The notes under the pieces: generated by a model
The model's input: the letters and a program-made list of their open reading frames with translations, nothing else
What the model was told of the DNA's origin: nothing
Database searches by the model: none
From: Candidatus Pelagibacter communis
GTDB lineage: Bacteria > Pseudomonadota > Alphaproteobacteria > Pelagibacterales > Pelagibacteraceae
Direction of reading: 5' to 3'
Assembly (NCBI RefSeq): GCF_001180185.1
Contig: NZ_CVSS01000021.1
Location: 17,406 to 81,405, forward strand
Length of the DNA: 64,000 nt
Translations under genes and position numbers: made by a program
In this document: positions 34,458 through 45,387 of the stretch, one piece after another
Position numbering within the stretch: the first letter of the stretch is position 1
Layout of the letters: every line of letters starts with the position of its first letter

Positions 34458-35616
34458 AAATTTAAATTTGAATTTTGGACCTCAGCATCCAGCTGCTCAT
34501 GGGGTATTGAGACTTATACTAGAACTGGATGGGGAAGTAGTTGAGAAAGCAGATCCACATATTGGATTACTTCATCGAGGAACTGAAAAACTCATTGAAA
34601 ACAAAACTTATATGCAAGCAGTACCTTATTTTGATAGATTAGATTATGTGGCGCCAATGAATCAAGAACATGCTTTTGCGTTAGCTGTAGAGAAGGTATT
34701 GAATATTGATGTACCAATAAGAGCCCAATACATAAGAGTAATATTCTGTGAAATTGGTAGGATATTGAGCCATATATTGAATGTAACTACACAAGCACTT
34801 GATGTTGGTGCTTTAACACCTTCATTATGGGGATTTGAAGAACGAGAAACTTTAATGACTTTTTATGAGAGAGCTTCTGGTTCAAGATTACATGCAAACT
34901 ATTTTAGGGCAGGAGGAGTTCATCAAGATTTGCCTGCTGGTCTAGAAAATGATATTGCAAAATTTTGTGAAACTTTCCCAAGAATTATCAATGATTTAGA
35001 AAATTTACTTACCGATAACAGAATCTTTAAACAAAGAAATGTTGATATTGGCGTTGTTAGCAAAGAGGATGCATTAAATTATTCTTTTACTGGTGTGATG
35101 ATGAGAGGATCCGGCATTCCTTGGGATTTAAGAAAATCTCAGCCATATGATTGTTATGAATTATTAGATTTTAAGATTCCTGTTGGTAAAAATGGTGATT
35201 GTTATGATCGTTATTTGTGCAGAATAGAGGAAATGAAGGAGAGTGTGTCTATAATAAAACAGTGTTTAACAAAAATGGAAAAAGGTCCCGTAAAGTCTCA
35301 GGATGGAAAAATAACCCCACCTCCCAAAAAAGAGTTAAAGCAGTCAATGGAAGCTTTAATACATCATTTTAAATTATTTACAGAGGGTTATAGAGTACCA
35401 AAAGATGAAATTTATACTGCTGTTGAGGCTCCAAAGGGAGAGTTTGGGGTTTATTTAATTTCAGATGGATCTAATAAACCTTATAAGTGCAAAATAAGAG
35501 CTCCAGGTTTTTCTCACCTGCAGTCTATGGACTATTTAATTAAAGGGCATATGTTAGCAGATGTCCCAGCTGTTCTTGGATCATTGGATATTGTTTTTGG
35601 AGAGGTAGATAGATGA
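34441..35616 (+). CDS. nuoD: NADH-quinone oxidoreductase subunit D
   Basis: A 391-residue (49 kDa family) subunit forming the quinone pocket with NuoB. I start at ATG 34441 ([20 protein letters not shown]), because the family begins just before [11 protein letters not shown]; a longer frame back to 34381 adds 20 residues unlike the family and lies inside nuo[15 protein letters not shown] (about 43-56) and a C-terminal end at [13 protein letters not shown] are characteristic. It overlaps nuoE by 4 bases (ATGA). Confidence 0.95.
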   Translation: MTKKIKNLNLNFGPQHPAAHGVLRLILELDGEVVEKADPHIGLLHRGTEKLIENKTYMQAVPYFDRLDYVAPMNQEHAFALAVEKVLNIDVPIRAQYIRVIFCEIGRILSHILNVTTQALDVGALTPSLWGFEERETLMTFYERASGSRLHANYFRAGGVHQDLPAGLENDIAKFCETFPRIINDLENLLTDNRIFKQRNVDIGVVSKEDALNYSFTGVMMRGSGIPWDLRKSQPYDCYELLDFKIPVGKNGDCYDRYLCRIEEMKESVSIIKQCLTKMEKGPVKSQDGKITPPPKKELKQSMEALIHHFKLFTEGYRVPKDEIYTAVEAPKGEFGVYLISDGSNKPYKCKIRAPGFSHLQSMDYLIKGHMLADVPAVLGSLDIVFGEVDR

Positions 35617-36221
35617 GTTTAAGAAGGCCAGCTAAAAATCAACCTGAAAAATTTGAATTTAATTCTGCTTCATTAGAAGCAGCAAAAGTTATTATTTCTA
35701 AATATCCTAAAGGTAAACAACAAAGTGCTGTAATGTCTTTGCTTTATTTAGCGCAAAGACAAAATAATAATTGGATACCATTAGCTGCGATGAAGTACAT
35801 AGCAAAATTTTTAGACATGCCTTATATTAAGGTTTATGAAGTAGCTACTTTTTATAGCATGTACAATTTATCACCTGTTGGAAAATATTTCATTCAAGTT
35901 TGTACGACAACACCATGTATGATCAGAGGTGCGAATGAGCTAGTTGATGCTTGTAAAGAAAAAATTTCAAAAAATCAATTTGAACTATCAGAAAATAAAA
36001 GCTGTTCTTGGACAGAAGTTGAATGTTTAGGTGCATGTGTCAATGCTCCTATGATGCAAATTAATGACGATTACTATGAAGACCTTGATAAGGATAAAAC
36101 TATAAAAATTATTGACAAAATTTTAGAGGGTGAAACTCCAAAACCAGGCTCATATAGAGGCAGGATAAATAACGAACCTGAAAATAATAGAAAAACATTA
36201 ATGGATCTAAAAAATGCTTAA
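35613..36221 (+). CDS. nuoE: NADH-quinone oxidoreductase subunit E
   Basis: A 202-residue thioredoxin-like subunit binding the N1a [2Fe-2S] cluster. Four cysteines lie in [11 protein letters not shown] (about 90-100) and [15 protein letters not shown] (about 132-146). The N-terminal helical domain has [16 protein letters not shown] and [13 protein letters not shown]. It transfers electrons in the NADH-oxidising module with NuoF and NuoG. Its end overlaps nuoF by 8 bases. Confidence 0.96.
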   Translation: MSLRRPAKNQPEKFEFNSASLEAAKVIISKYPKGKQQSAVMSLLYLAQRQNNNWIPLAAMKYIAKFLDMPYIKVYEVATFYSMYNLSPVGKYFIQVCTTTPCMIRGANELVDACKEKISKNQFELSENKSCSWTEVECLGACVNAPMMQINDDYYEDLDKDKTIKIIDKILEGETPKPGSYRGRINNEPENNRKTLMDLKNA

Positions 36222-37542
36222 AGATAAAGACAGAATTTTCCAAAATTTATATAATGATTTAGGTTCGGATGTGATTTCATCTCAAAAAAGGGGTGATTGG
36301 ATAAATACTAAAGAAATTATAGATAAAGGAAGAGATTGGATAATAAATGAAATTAAAAACTCTCAATTAAGAGGAAGAGGAGGAGCAGGCTTTCCTACTG
36401 GTTTAAAATGGTCATTTGCGCCAAAAGAAGTTGGTTCGAGACCTCATTATTTAGTAATTAACGGCGATGAGTCAGAGCCAGGAACATGTAAAGATAGAGA
36501 TATACTAAGATTTGAACCACACAAATTAATTGAAGGATGTTTAATCGCATCTTATGCAATCCAAGCTCATGTTTGTTATATTTATATTAGAGGAGAATAT
36601 TTTATTGATGGTCAAAAACTTCAAAATGCAATTAACGAAGCTTATGAAAAAAAATTAATTGGTAAGAATGCAGCCGGCACTGGTTGGGATTTAGACATTT
36701 ATATCCATTATGGAGCAGGGGCATATATATGTGGTGAAGAGACTGCTTTATTAGAGAGCATAGAAGGTAAAAAAGGTCAACCTAGATTGAAGCCACCTTT
36801 TCCAGCACTGATTGGACTTTATGGATGTCCCACTATAATAAATAACGTAGAGACAATAGCTGTTGTTCCTACTATCCTTAAAAGAGGTGGAAAGTGGTTT
36901 TCATCATTAGGTAAAGAAAAAAACACAGGGACTAAGATTTTCTGTATATCTGGAAATGTTAATAATCCATGTAATGTTGAAGAAGAAATGAGCATATCTT
37001 TAAAAGAATTGATAGAAGTCCATGCTGGCGGAGTAATTGGAGGATGGGATAATTTGCAAGCTGTTATTCCTGGAGGTTCATCAATGCCATTAATTCCAAA
37101 AGATAAATGTGAAACGCTTAGAATGGATTTTGACTCACTGGTGGCTGAAAAAAGTGGATTAGGAACTGCTGGGGTTGTTGTTATAAATAAAGACCAAGAC
37201 ATTATAAAATGTATGGCAAGAATTGCGAGATTTTATAAACACGAAAGTTGTGGTCAATGTACTCCATGTAGGGAGGGATCAGGTTGGATGTGGAGAATGC
37301 TCGAAAGAATGGCTAAAGGAGAGGCATCAAGAGATGAGATTGAAATGTTGGAAGATGTAACAAAGCAAATCGAAGGTCATACTATTTGTGCATTTGGTGA
37401 AGGATCTTCTTGGCCTGTTCAAGGATTACTAAGACATTTTAAAGATGAAATAAAGAAAAGAAATAAATTTGATCCTGTTGTAAAAGAAAATAAGAATATT
37501 CCATATTTAGTTGACCAACACTTGTTAGATAAAAATGCTTAA
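36214..37542 (+). CDS. nuoF: NADH-quinone oxidoreductase subunit F
   Basis: A 442-residue flavin-containing subunit where NADH is oxidised. The NADH/FMN region is [18 protein letters not shown] (about 50-67) and [19 protein letters not shown] (about 169-187). The N3 [4Fe-4S] ligands are in [14 protein letters not shown] (about 345-358), with a fourth Cys in HTICAFGE. It is typical length. It overlaps nuoG by 8 bases. The 127-residue antisense frame in the middle is a shadow. Confidence 0.97.
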   Translation: MLKDKDRIFQNLYNDLGSDVISSQKRGDWINTKEIIDKGRDWIINEIKNSQLRGRGGAGFPTGLKWSFAPKEVGSRPHYLVINGDESEPGTCKDRDILRFEPHKLIEGCLIASYAIQAHVCYIYIRGEYFIDGQKLQNAINEAYEKKLIGKNAAGTGWDLDIYIHYGAGAYICGEETALLESIEGKKGQPRLKPPFPALIGLYGCPTIINNVETIAVVPTILKRGGKWFSSLGKEKNTGTKIFCISGNVNNPCNVEEEMSISLKELIEVHAGGVIGGWDNLQAVIPGGSSMPLIPKDKCETLRMDFDSLVAEKSGLGTAGVVVINKDQDIIKCMARIARFYKHESCGQCTPCREGSGWMWRMLERMAKGEASRDEIEMLEDVTKQIEGHTICAFGEGSSWPVQGLLRHFKDEIKKRNKFDPVVKENKNIPYLVDQHLLDKNA

Positions 37543-39568
37543 AATTAAAGTAAATGATATAGATTTAGAAGTAGAAGAGGGCTTAACAGTTCTTCAAGCT
37601 TGTGAAAAAGCTGGAGTAGAAATTCCAAGATTTTGTTATCATGAAAAATTATCAATAGCTGGTAATTGCAGAATGTGTTTAGTCGAATTAGATAAATCGC
37701 CAAAACCAGTCGCATCTTGTGCAATGCCTGCAGCTGAAGGAATGATAATAAAAACTAACACTCCAAAAATTGAAAAATCAAGAAAAGGGGTAATGGAATT
37801 CTTATTAGCTAATCATCCACTAGATTGCCCTGTCTGTGATCAAGGTGGAGAGTGCGATCTTCAAGATCAGTCCATGTTTTATGGAATAGATAAATCAAGA
37901 TTCAAAGAAAATAAAAGAGCAGTGCCTGATAAAAATATGGGTCCGCTAATAAAAACTCAAATGACAAGATGCATACATTGTACTAGATGTATAAGGTTTG
38001 CCACAGAAATTGCAGGGGTTCCAGAGCTGGGGGCTGTCGGGAGAGGTGAAGATATGCAAATCACAACTTATCTTGAGCATTCGATACAATCAGAAATGTC
38101 TGGAAATGTTATTGATTTATGTCCGGTGGGTGCTCTTACATCTAAACCATATGTTTTTGAGGCTAGACCTTGGGAATTAAAAAAAACGGAGACTATTGAT
38201 GTAATGGATGCAATAGGATCGAATATTAGAATTGATACTTATGGTTGGGAAGTTAAGAGAGTGTTACCTATAATTAATGAGGATATTAATGAGGAATGGA
38301 TTTCAGATAAAACTAGATATGCATGTGACGGCCTTTCTAATCAAAGATTAGATACACCATATATAAAATACAATGGTAAATTTGAAAAAGCTAGTTGGGA
38401 TGAAGTATTTAAAATAATTAAGTCAAAGATTGAAAATACACCTAAAGATAAAATAGCAGGATTTGTCGGTGATTTGCAAAACATGGAGTCTAGCTATATT
38501 TTTAAAGAATTTTTTGAGAGAGTTTTAAATTCAAAAAATTATGAAAGTAGATCTTCAAACTATTTTGTTGATGATAGTTTAAGAGAGAATTATATTTTTA
38601 ACTCATCTATAAATGGTATTGAAGAATCTGATTTAATTTTTTTAATTGGCACGAATCCAAGATTTGAAGCAACAATCTTAAATGCGAGAATTAGAAAATC
38701 TTTTTTAAATAATAATATTAGAATTATATCTTTGAATGATGTTGGTGATTTGACATATCCTTATAAAAAACTAAATGGAGAGACTAATACCTTAATTGAT
38801 ATTTTTAGTAATCAAACAGATATTTCCAAAGAAATCAAAAATTCAAAAAAACCATTAATTATACTAGGTGAATCTTTTTTTAAATTAGAAAAAGCAAAAA
38901 TGATATATAATTTAATAAAAGATTTTTTGAAAAATAATAATAAAATTTCACAAGATTGGAACTCCATAAATAGATTAACTTCAGACGCTGCTACTGTAGG
39001 ATGTTTAGATTTAGGTATTTTAAATAAAGAAAAAAATTTATTTGATGATTTGAATAATCATAAGTTTGATATTGTTTATCTATTAGGTCAAGATAACCTA
39101 AATTTCCAAAAAAATAATGAATTTATAATTTATCAAGGTAGTCATGGAGACAATGGTGCTGAAATTGCTGATATAATTTTACCTGGTTCGACTTATGCAG
39201 AACAGAGTGGATACTTCACAAATTTAGAAGGTAAAGTGCAAAAAGCTTATAAAGCTTCTTATCCTCCGGGTGAAGCAAAGGAAGATTGGCAAATTTTGAA
39301 TGAACTTTCTGGTTTTATCAATAATAGAAATTTATTTAATGATAAAGATGAATTAGAAAGTAGTATGTTTAATTTTGTCAGTTTACAGAAAGAAAATAAG
39401 ATCTCTTTAAATTTTGATGATCAAATAAATGAAAAATTTATTAATGAAAAGTTGATAATTGATTATAAAAGTTACTATTTTTCAAATGTTATAGCAAGAG
39501 CATCAAAAACAATGTTAGATTGTCATAACTCTAAAATAGATATTAAGAAAACTGGAACTGAGGGATAA
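37535..39568 (+). CDS. nuoG: NADH-quinone oxidoreductase subunit G
   Basis: A 677-residue large iron-sulfur subunit. The N-terminal ferredoxin domain has ligands in [18 protein letters not shown] (about 34-51), the His-Cys3 cluster site is [13 protein letters not shown] (about 98-110), and N5 lies in [16 protein letters not shown] (about 140-155). A molybdopterin-oxidoreductase-like domain follows but is poorly conserved and likely cofactor-free. Its last third is shorter and A/T-richer than in many relatives, a common SAR11 trait (inference). It ends 2 bases before nuoH. Confidence 0.96.
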   Translation: MLKIKVNDIDLEVEEGLTVLQACEKAGVEIPRFCYHEKLSIAGNCRMCLVELDKSPKPVASCAMPAAEGMIIKTNTPKIEKSRKGVMEFLLANHPLDCPVCDQGGECDLQDQSMFYGIDKSRFKENKRAVPDKNMGPLIKTQMTRCIHCTRCIRFATEIAGVPELGAVGRGEDMQITTYLEHSIQSEMSGNVIDLCPVGALTSKPYVFEARPWELKKTETIDVMDAIGSNIRIDTYGWEVKRVLPIINEDINEEWISDKTRYACDGLSNQRLDTPYIKYNGKFEKASWDEVFKIIKSKIENTPKDKIAGFVGDLQNMESSYIFKEFFERVLNSKNYESRSSNYFVDDSLRENYIFNSSINGIEESDLIFLIGTNPRFEATILNARIRKSFLNNNIRIISLNDVGDLTYPYKKLNGETNTLIDIFSNQTDISKEIKNSKKPLIILGESFFKLEKAKMIYNLIKDFLKNNNKISQDWNSINRLTSDAATVGCLDLGILNKEKNLFDDLNNHKFDIVYLLGQDNLNFQKNNEFIIYQGSHGDNGAEIADIILPGSTYAEQSGYFTNLEGKVQKAYKASYPPGEAKEDWQILNELSGFINNRNLFNDKDELESSMFNFVSLQKENKISLNFDDQINEKFINEKLIIDYKSYYFSNVIARASKTMLDCHNSKIDIKKTGTEG

Positions 39569-39570
39569 TT

Positions 39571-40569
39571 ATGGAATATTTGAATATAATTTTTCAAGAA
39601 GTATATAAAATTTTATTTTTGTTAGTGCCTGTTCTTGTGTCTGTTGCAATGATAGTCTGGTTAGATAGAAGAGTTTGGGCATTTGTTCAAAAAAGACAGG
39701 GACCAAATGTTGTTGGACCTTTTGGTTTGCTTCAATCTTTGGCAGATGCTTTAAAATATATATTTAAGGAAATTATTATTCCAGCGAGTTCAAATAAAGT
39801 AGTTTTTATTTTAGCGCCAATTGTAACAATGACTTTAGCATTAATTGCTTGGGCGGTCATTCCATTTAGCGAAACACAAGTTCTTGCAGATATAAATGTT
39901 GGAATTTTATACTTGTTTGCAGTTTCATCATTAGGCGTATATGGAATAATAATGGGAGGCTGGGCCTCTAATTCTAAATATCCTTTTTTGGGTTCAATTC
40001 GATCAGCAGCTCAAATGGTTTCATATGAAGTTTCAATTGGTATTATTATTATCAATGTTCTTTTATGTGTTGGATCTTTAAATTTAAAAGATATTGTTTT
40101 AGCTCAACAAGATTTGTGGTTTGTAATACCATTATTTCCAATGTTTGTTATTTTCTTTATTTCCGCACTTGCTGAAACTAATAGACCTCCCTTTGATTTA
40201 CCTGAGGCCGAAGCAGAATTAGTTGCTGGTTATCAAACAGAATACTCTGGAATGATGTATGCGATGTTTTGGTTAGGAGAGTACGCAAATATACTTTTGA
40301 TGTGTGCTATTGGAGCAATTTTATTTTTGGGTGGATGGTTATCTCCATTAGAGATTTACCCTTTTAATTTAATACCAGGAGCTATTTGGTTAATTCTAAA
40401 AATTTTATTATTATTTTTTTTATTTGCTCTGGTTAAGGCAATAGTCCCCAGATATAGATACGACCAACTCATGAGATTAGGTTGGAAAATATTTCTACCT
40501 TTTTCATTGACATGGGTTGTATTAACTGCAAGTTATTTATTTTATTTTAATCTTTTACCAATAAACTAA
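39571..40569 (+). CDS. nuoH: NADH-quinone oxidoreductase subunit H
   Basis: A 332-residue membrane subunit with about eight helices linking the quinone site to the pump arm. Conserved segments are [20 protein letters not shown] (its core about 32-48), [20 protein letters not shown] (about 200-219) with the E-channel glutamates, and [13 protein letters not shown] near the end. nuoI follows immediately after its stop with no gap. Confidence 0.97.
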   Translation: MEYLNIIFQEVYKILFLLVPVLVSVAMIVWLDRRVWAFVQKRQGPNVVGPFGLLQSLADALKYIFKEIIIPASSNKVVFILAPIVTMTLALIAWAVIPFSETQVLADINVGILYLFAVSSLGVYGIIMGGWASNSKYPFLGSIRSAAQMVSYEVSIGIIIINVLLCVGSLNLKDIVLAQQDLWFVIPLFPMFVIFFISALAETNRPPFDLPEAEAELVAGYQTEYSGMMYAMFWLGEYANILLMCAIGAILFLGGWLSPLEIYPFNLIPGAIWLILKILLLFFLFALVKAIVPRYRYDQLMRLGWKIFLPFSLTWVVLTASYLFYFNLLPIN

Positions 40570-41055
40570 ATGAAATTCTCAAGATTCTTAAAAACTATAT
40601 TAATGGTAGATTTTTTAGTAGGATTATTTATTGCTGTAAAAGAGTTATTTAAATCAAAAAAAACGATAAACTATCCATTTGAGAAAGGAAAGATTAGTCC
40701 TAGATTTAGAGGTGAACATGCATTACGTCGATATCCAAACGGAGAGGAAAGGTGTATTGCTTGTAAATTATGTGAAGCTGTTTGTCCTGCACAAGCAATT
40801 ACAATAGAGTCTTCAGAACGTGAAGACGGAAGTAGAAAAACTACAAGATACGACATTGATATGATGAAGTGTATTTATTGTGGCTTATGTGAGGAGTCAT
40901 GTCCTGTAGATGCAATAGTTCAAGGACCGAATTTTGAATTTTCTACTGAAACAAGAGAAGAACTTTACTATACAAAAGAAAAACTCTTAGATAATGGAGA
41001 TCGTTGGGAAAATATATTAGCTGCAAATATTAAAGCTGATAATCCTTATAGATAA
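40570..41055 (+). CDS. nuoI: NADH-quinone oxidoreductase subunit I
   Basis: A 161-residue ferredoxin-like subunit. Two 4Fe-4S motifs are [12 protein letters not shown] (about 61-72) and [12 protein letters not shown] (about 100-111), carrying clusters N6a and N6b. The start follows the nuoH stop without gap. An N-terminal hydrophobic/amphipathic segment ([20 protein letters not shown]) sits against the membrane subunit. It is typical of alphaproteobacterial NuoI. Confidence 0.97.
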   Translation: MKFSRFLKTILMVDFLVGLFIAVKELFKSKKTINYPFEKGKISPRFRGEHALRRYPNGEERCIACKLCEAVCPAQAITIESSEREDGSRKTTRYDIDMMKCIYCGLCEESCPVDAIVQGPNFEFSTETREELYYTKEKLLDNGDRWENILAANIKADNPYR

Positions 41056-41058
41056 ATA

Positions 41059-41688
41059 ATGGCTCACGCAATTTTTTTTTATATCTTTTCAGCTATAGCG
41101 ATAATATCTGCAATAATGGTGACTGTTTCAAAAAATACTGTTCATTCAGTATTTTTTTTAATTTTAGATTTTATAAGTATTTCATGTCTGTTCATAATGA
41201 TAGGAGCAGAATTTCTTGGTATGATCATGTTAATTGTTTATGTCGGAGCTGTTGCTGTTTTATTTTTGTTTGTTGTGATGATGTTAAATGTAGCACAACA
41301 AAAAAATCAATGGTTTTTGTCTACCTCAAGCTCCGGTCATATCCCGGTGGGTTTAATAATTAGCACACTTATTTTTTTTGAGATAATAATTGTAATCGGT
41401 GGTTGGAAATATAAACCAGATTTGTTTGATATTAATAATTCATTTGCTGAAGCCAATATGACCAATACACATTCATTAGGTCGGATTTTGTATACTGATT
41501 ATATTCATGTATTCCAAATTAGCGGAATGATATTATTAGTTGCAATGATTGGTGCCATTGTTCTTACTTTTAGACATCGATCTGGTGTAAAAAGACAGAG
41601 TTATATTAATCAAATTTCAAGAGAAAGATCAGAGGGTGTTCAGGTTTTAGAGGTTCAATCAAACAAAGGCATAAAAATAGATGATTGA
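41059..41688 (+). CDS. nuoJ: NADH-quinone oxidoreductase subunit J
   Basis: A 209-residue membrane subunit with five helices. The conserved helix-3 stretch [22 protein letters not shown] (its core about 55-72) carries the pi-bulge region of complex I, and a late [12 protein letters not shown] follows. The cytoplasmic tail (about 170-209) is polar. Its end overlaps nuoK by 8 bases. Confidence 0.95.
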   Translation: MAHAIFFYIFSAIAIISAIMVTVSKNTVHSVFFLILDFISISCLFIMIGAEFLGMIMLIVYVGAVAVLFLFVVMMLNVAQQKNQWFLSTSSSGHIPVGLIISTLIFFEIIIVIGGWKYKPDLFDINNSFAEANMTNTHSLGRILYTDYIHVFQISGMILLVAMIGAIVLTFRHRSGVKRQSYINQISRERSEGVQVLEVQSNKGIKIDD

Positions 41689-41992
41689 AATAGGTATAGG
41701 TCATTATTTAACACTTGGAGCAATTATCTTTTCGATAGGAATTATCGGTATTTTTCTGAACAGAAAAAACATCATCGTTATTTTAATGAGTATTGAACTA
41801 ATATTACTTGCTGTAAATATAAATTTGGTCACTTTTTCAATATTCTTAGGAGATTTAGCAGGACAAGTATTTACATTATTTATTTTAACTGTTGCTGCTG
41901 CAGAAGCCGCAATTGGTTTGGCAATTATTGTCGTATATTTTAGAAACTCAGGAACTATTAGAGTTGAAGAAATAGATAAACTGAAAGGCTAG
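41681..41992 (+). CDS. nuoK: NADH-quinone oxidoreductase subunit K
   Basis: A 103-residue subunit with three helices. It shows the conserved membrane glutamates in [17 protein letters not shown] (about 36-52) and in the helix-3 [17 protein letters not shown] (about 72-88). It belongs to the proton-pumping arm and overlaps nuoJ by 8 bases. It ends 2 bases before nuoL. Confidence 0.96.
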   Translation: MIEIGIGHYLTLGAIIFSIGIIGIFLNRKNIIVILMSIELILLAVNINLVTFSIFLGDLAGQVFTLFILTVAAAEAAIGLAIIVVYFRNSGTIRVEEIDKLKG

Positions 41993-41994
41993 TA

Positions 41995-43905
41995 ATGGAA
42001 CTATCAATTATATTTCTTCCACTGATTGCTTCCATTATCTCAGGTTTTTTTGGAAGATATATTGGTGATAGAAATTCTGAAATATTGACAAGCGCTCTTG
42101 TTTCAATCTCTGCACTCTTATCTATCTATATTTTTTATCAAGTTATTGTAAATCAATACGAAGAAAATATTGTAATAGCTACCTGGATAAGTTCAGGGTC
42201 ACTTGATGTAAATTGGTCAATGTTAATTGATCCATTATCAGCTGTAATGTTAGTAGTTGTTACTTCTGTATCTGCTTTAGTGCACATATATTCAATTGGT
42301 TATATGTCTCATGATCCTCATAAGCCAAGATTCATGGCTTATTTATCATTATTTACTTTTGCAATGTTAATGCTTGTGACTTCAGATAATTTTATTCAAT
42401 TATTTTTTGGTTGGGAAGGTGTTGGTCTTTGTTCATACTTTCTAATTGGTTTTTGGTTTAAAAAAGAAAGTGCAAATGCTGCGGCTATAAAAGCATTTAT
42501 TGTAAACAGAGTAGGTGACTTTGGGTTCGCCTTAGGAATTTTTTTAATATTTTATTTATTTGGGACTGTTAATTATTCAGAAGTATTTCAGCAAATTCCA
42601 ACTGTTGTCGATAAAGATTTATCTTTTTTGGGTTCCGAATTTAAAGTAGTCGATTTAGTTTGTTTACTTTTATTTATTGGTGCAATGGGTAAATCTGCAC
42701 AAATTTTACTACATACATGGCTACCTGATGCTATGGAAGGTCCGACTCCAGTTTCTGCATTAATCCATGCAGCAACGATGGTTACTGCTGGCGTTTTCTT
42801 AGTAGTAAGATGTTCTCCAATTTATGAGTATTCACCTTTAATATTAAATTTTATAACTATTGTCGGAATGACTACTGCGTTTTTTGCAGCAACAGTTGCT
42901 CTAGTTCAAACAGATATAAAAAAAATAATTGCTTATTCTACATGTAGTCAACTTGGTTATATGTTTTTTGCAGCTGGAGTAGGCGCATACAATGTTGCTA
43001 TGTTTCATTTATTTACTCACGCATTTTTCAAAGCATTATTATTTTTAGGTTCTGGTTCAGTAATTCACGCATTTAAAGATGAACAAAACATAAATAATAT
43101 GGGTGGTGTATGGAAAAAGTTACCATATACATATGCTTTAATGATCATTGGAACACTTGCTTTAACAGGTTTTCCATTTTTATCAGGATTTTACTCTAAA
43201 GACGCTATTATAGAATTTGCTTATTTAAAAGGTAATACTGCTGGTTATTATGCTGCTGGAATTGGAATAGTAACAGCTTTTTTAACATCTATATACTCTT
43301 GGAGATTAATTTTTAAAACTTTTCATGGAAAGTACAATAATAAAAAAATCAAGATAGAGGAAACACATGAGTCCCCATTAGTGATGTTAATTCCTTTATT
43401 TATCCTTTCATTAGGAGCAGTATTTGCTGGTGTTTTATTTAAAGGACTCTTTATCGGTCATGGTGATAATCTTTTCTGGGCAGAGTCTATCAAATTTTTA
43501 GAACCTCTGAGTACAAACCACCCTCCATTATGGTTTTTGCTTTTAACACCTTGTTTAGTTTTGGCATCTATTCCTATTGCATATTACTTATTTGTTAAAA
43601 ACAAAGAATTACCAAATTCTATAGCCTCTATGAATAAACCTATGTATGATTTTTTAGTAAACAAATGGTACTTCGATGAGTTGTACAATGTTTTGTTTAT
43701 TAAATCCTCAAAAAAACTTGGCTTATTTTTATGGAAATTTTGCGATGGCGTTATAATCGACGGATTTGGTCCTGATGGGATTTCTTCTTTAATAAAAAAA
43801 TTTTCAATTAAAGCAACTAAATTTCAAAGCGGTTTTATTTATCAATATGCATTTGTAATGTTGTTAGGTTTTTCTGCTTTATTAACCTTTTTAATAGTAA
43901 AATAA
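41995..43905 (+). CDS. nuoL: NADH-quinone oxidoreductase subunit L
   Basis: A 636-residue antiporter-like subunit with about fifteen helices plus the long lateral helix. It shows FFGWEGVGLCSYFLIGFW (about 135-152, with the channel Glu), LLHTWLPDAMEGPTPVSALI (about 237-256) and KIIAYSTCSQLGYMFFAAG (about 305-323). The C-terminal amphipathic lateral helix region spans about 520-600. Its stop overlaps the nuoM start by 1 base. Confidence 0.97.
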   Translation: MELSIIFLPLIASIISGFFGRYIGDRNSEILTSALVSISALLSIYIFYQVIVNQYEENIVIATWISSGSLDVNWSMLIDPLSAVMLVVVTSVSALVHIYSIGYMSHDPHKPRFMAYLSLFTFAMLMLVTSDNFIQLFFGWEGVGLCSYFLIGFWFKKESANAAAIKAFIVNRVGDFGFALGIFLIFYLFGTVNYSEVFQQIPTVVDKDLSFLGSEFKVVDLVCLLLFIGAMGKSAQILLHTWLPDAMEGPTPVSALIHAATMVTAGVFLVVRCSPIYEYSPLILNFITIVGMTTAFFAATVALVQTDIKKIIAYSTCSQLGYMFFAAGVGAYNVAMFHLFTHAFFKALLFLGSGSVIHAFKDEQNINNMGGVWKKLPYTYALMIIGTLALTGFPFLSGFYSKDAIIEFAYLKGNTAGYYAAGIGIVTAFLTSIYSWRLIFKTFHGKYNNKKIKIEETHESPLVMLIPLFILSLGAVFAGVLFKGLFIGHGDNLFWAESIKFLEPLSTNHPPLWFLLLTPCLVLASIPIAYYLFVKNKELPNSIASMNKPMYDFLVNKWYFDELYNVLFIKSSKKLGLFLWKFCDGVIIDGFGPDGISSLIKKFSIKATKFQSGFIYQYAFVMLLGFSALLTFLIVK

Positions 43906-45386
43906 TGAGTTTTCCTATTCTTTCTTCACTAATAATATTGCCAATAATTGGATCTTTATTTTTATTTTTTACAAAGGATAACGAAGGAAATAATTTAACT
44001 GCTAAATACGTAGCTTTATTTACAACGATTGTTAATTTTTTAATTTCTATTTATTTATGGATTTCATTTGACCAATCGACATCTAATTTTCAATTTATAG
44101 AAGATAGAACATGGATCAAAGGATTTATTAATTATAAAGTTGGAGTAGATGGTATTTCAATTTTATTTATCATATTAACTACATTTATAACTCCTCTATG
44201 CATTATATCTGTAAATAATTCTGTTAAAAATAGACTAAGAGATTTTTTAATTGCAATACTAATAATGGAAAGTTTTATGATTGGTGTTTTTTGTGCACTT
44301 GATTTAGTAGTATTTTACCTATTTTTTGAAGCTGGATTAATTCCAATGTTTTTGATTATTGGAATTTGGGGGGGGCCAAAGAGAGTTTACTCTGCATTTA
44401 AATTCTTTTTATATACATTACTAGGTTCTGTTTTGATGTTAGTTGCAATAATTTCAATTTATTGGATCTCGGGCACAACTGATGTAGTTAAGCTTTATGA
44501 TATTGGAATTGACGTTAAATATCAAAATCTTTTATGGTTAGCTTTCTTTAGTTCATTTGCTGTTAAAACTCCTATGTGGCCAGTTCATACATGGTTACCA
44601 GATGCTCACGTTGAGGCTCCCACTGCGGGATCTGTTTTATTAGCCGCCATATTGTTAAAGATGGCTGGATATGGTTTTATTAGGTTTTCTTTAGGTCTTT
44701 TTCCAATTGCATCAGAAGTATTTACACCATTAATTTATACTCTAAGTGTAATAGCGATTATATTTACTTCTTTAATAGCCTTAATGCAAGAAGACATGAA
44801 AAAACTAATCGCTTATTCATCGGTTGCACACATGGGATTTGTAACTTTAGGAATATTTACTTTACAACAACAAGGTATTGAGGGAAGTATAATTCAAATG
44901 ATAAGTCATGGATTAGTTTCAGCAGCTTTATTTTTAACTGTTGGAGTAGTTTATGACAGAATGCATTCTAGGTTGATTAGCACTTATGGCGGACTAGTTT
45001 CTGTAATTCCAAAATACTCAATTTTATTTATGTTATTTGCTTTAGCATCATTAGGTTTACCAGGAACCAGTGGTTTTATTGGAGAGTTTTTAATATTAAT
45101 GGGGGCTTTTAAGGATAATATTTTAGTTGCTGTTTTAGCTAGTCTTGGGGTGATTTTAGGAGCTGCGTATATATTATGGCTATATAAAAGAGTAGTTTTT
45201 GGAAAATTAATTAATCAAGATCTCAAAAAGATAGTAGATTTAAATAAATCCGAGTATTTTATTCTTAGTTGTTTAGCTATACCAATTTTATTTTTTGGAT
45301 TTTATCCAGATCCACTTATTAACACAATTGAAGTTTCTGTAACAGATTTAATCAATATGCATAATATTAATATAGCCAATAAATAA
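43905..45386 (+). CDS. nuoM: NADH-quinone oxidoreductase subunit M
   Basis: A 493-residue antiporter-like subunit with about fourteen helices. Hallmarks are YLFFEAGLIPMFLIIGIWGG (its core about 138-155), VKTPMWPVHTWLPDAHVEAP (about 220-239) and KKLIAYSSVAHMGFVTLG (about 298-315). Lys and Glu residues for proton transfer are in the expected helices. It ends 1 base before nuoN. Confidence 0.97.
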   Translation: MSFPILSSLIILPIIGSLFLFFTKDNEGNNLTAKYVALFTTIVNFLISIYLWISFDQSTSNFQFIEDRTWIKGFINYKVGVDGISILFIILTTFITPLCIISVNNSVKNRLRDFLIAILIMESFMIGVFCALDLVVFYLFFEAGLIPMFLIIGIWGGPKRVYSAFKFFLYTLLGSVLMLVAIISIYWISGTTDVVKLYDIGIDVKYQNLLWLAFFSSFAVKTPMWPVHTWLPDAHVEAPTAGSVLLAAILLKMAGYGFIRFSLGLFPIASEVFTPLIYTLSVIAIIFTSLIALMQEDMKKLIAYSSVAHMGFVTLGIFTLQQQGIEGSIIQMISHGLVSAALFLTVGVVYDRMHSRLISTYGGLVSVIPKYSILFMLFALASLGLPGTSGFIGEFLILMGAFKDNILVAVLASLGVILGAAYILWLYKRVVFGKLINQDLKKIVDLNKSEYFILSCLAIPILFFGFYPDPLINTIEVSVTDLINMHNINIANK

Positions 45387-45387
45387 T

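Noticed and set aside
36819..37202. 127-residue frame antisense to nuoF
   Set aside because: Shadow of the conserved nuoF coding sequence with no independent support.
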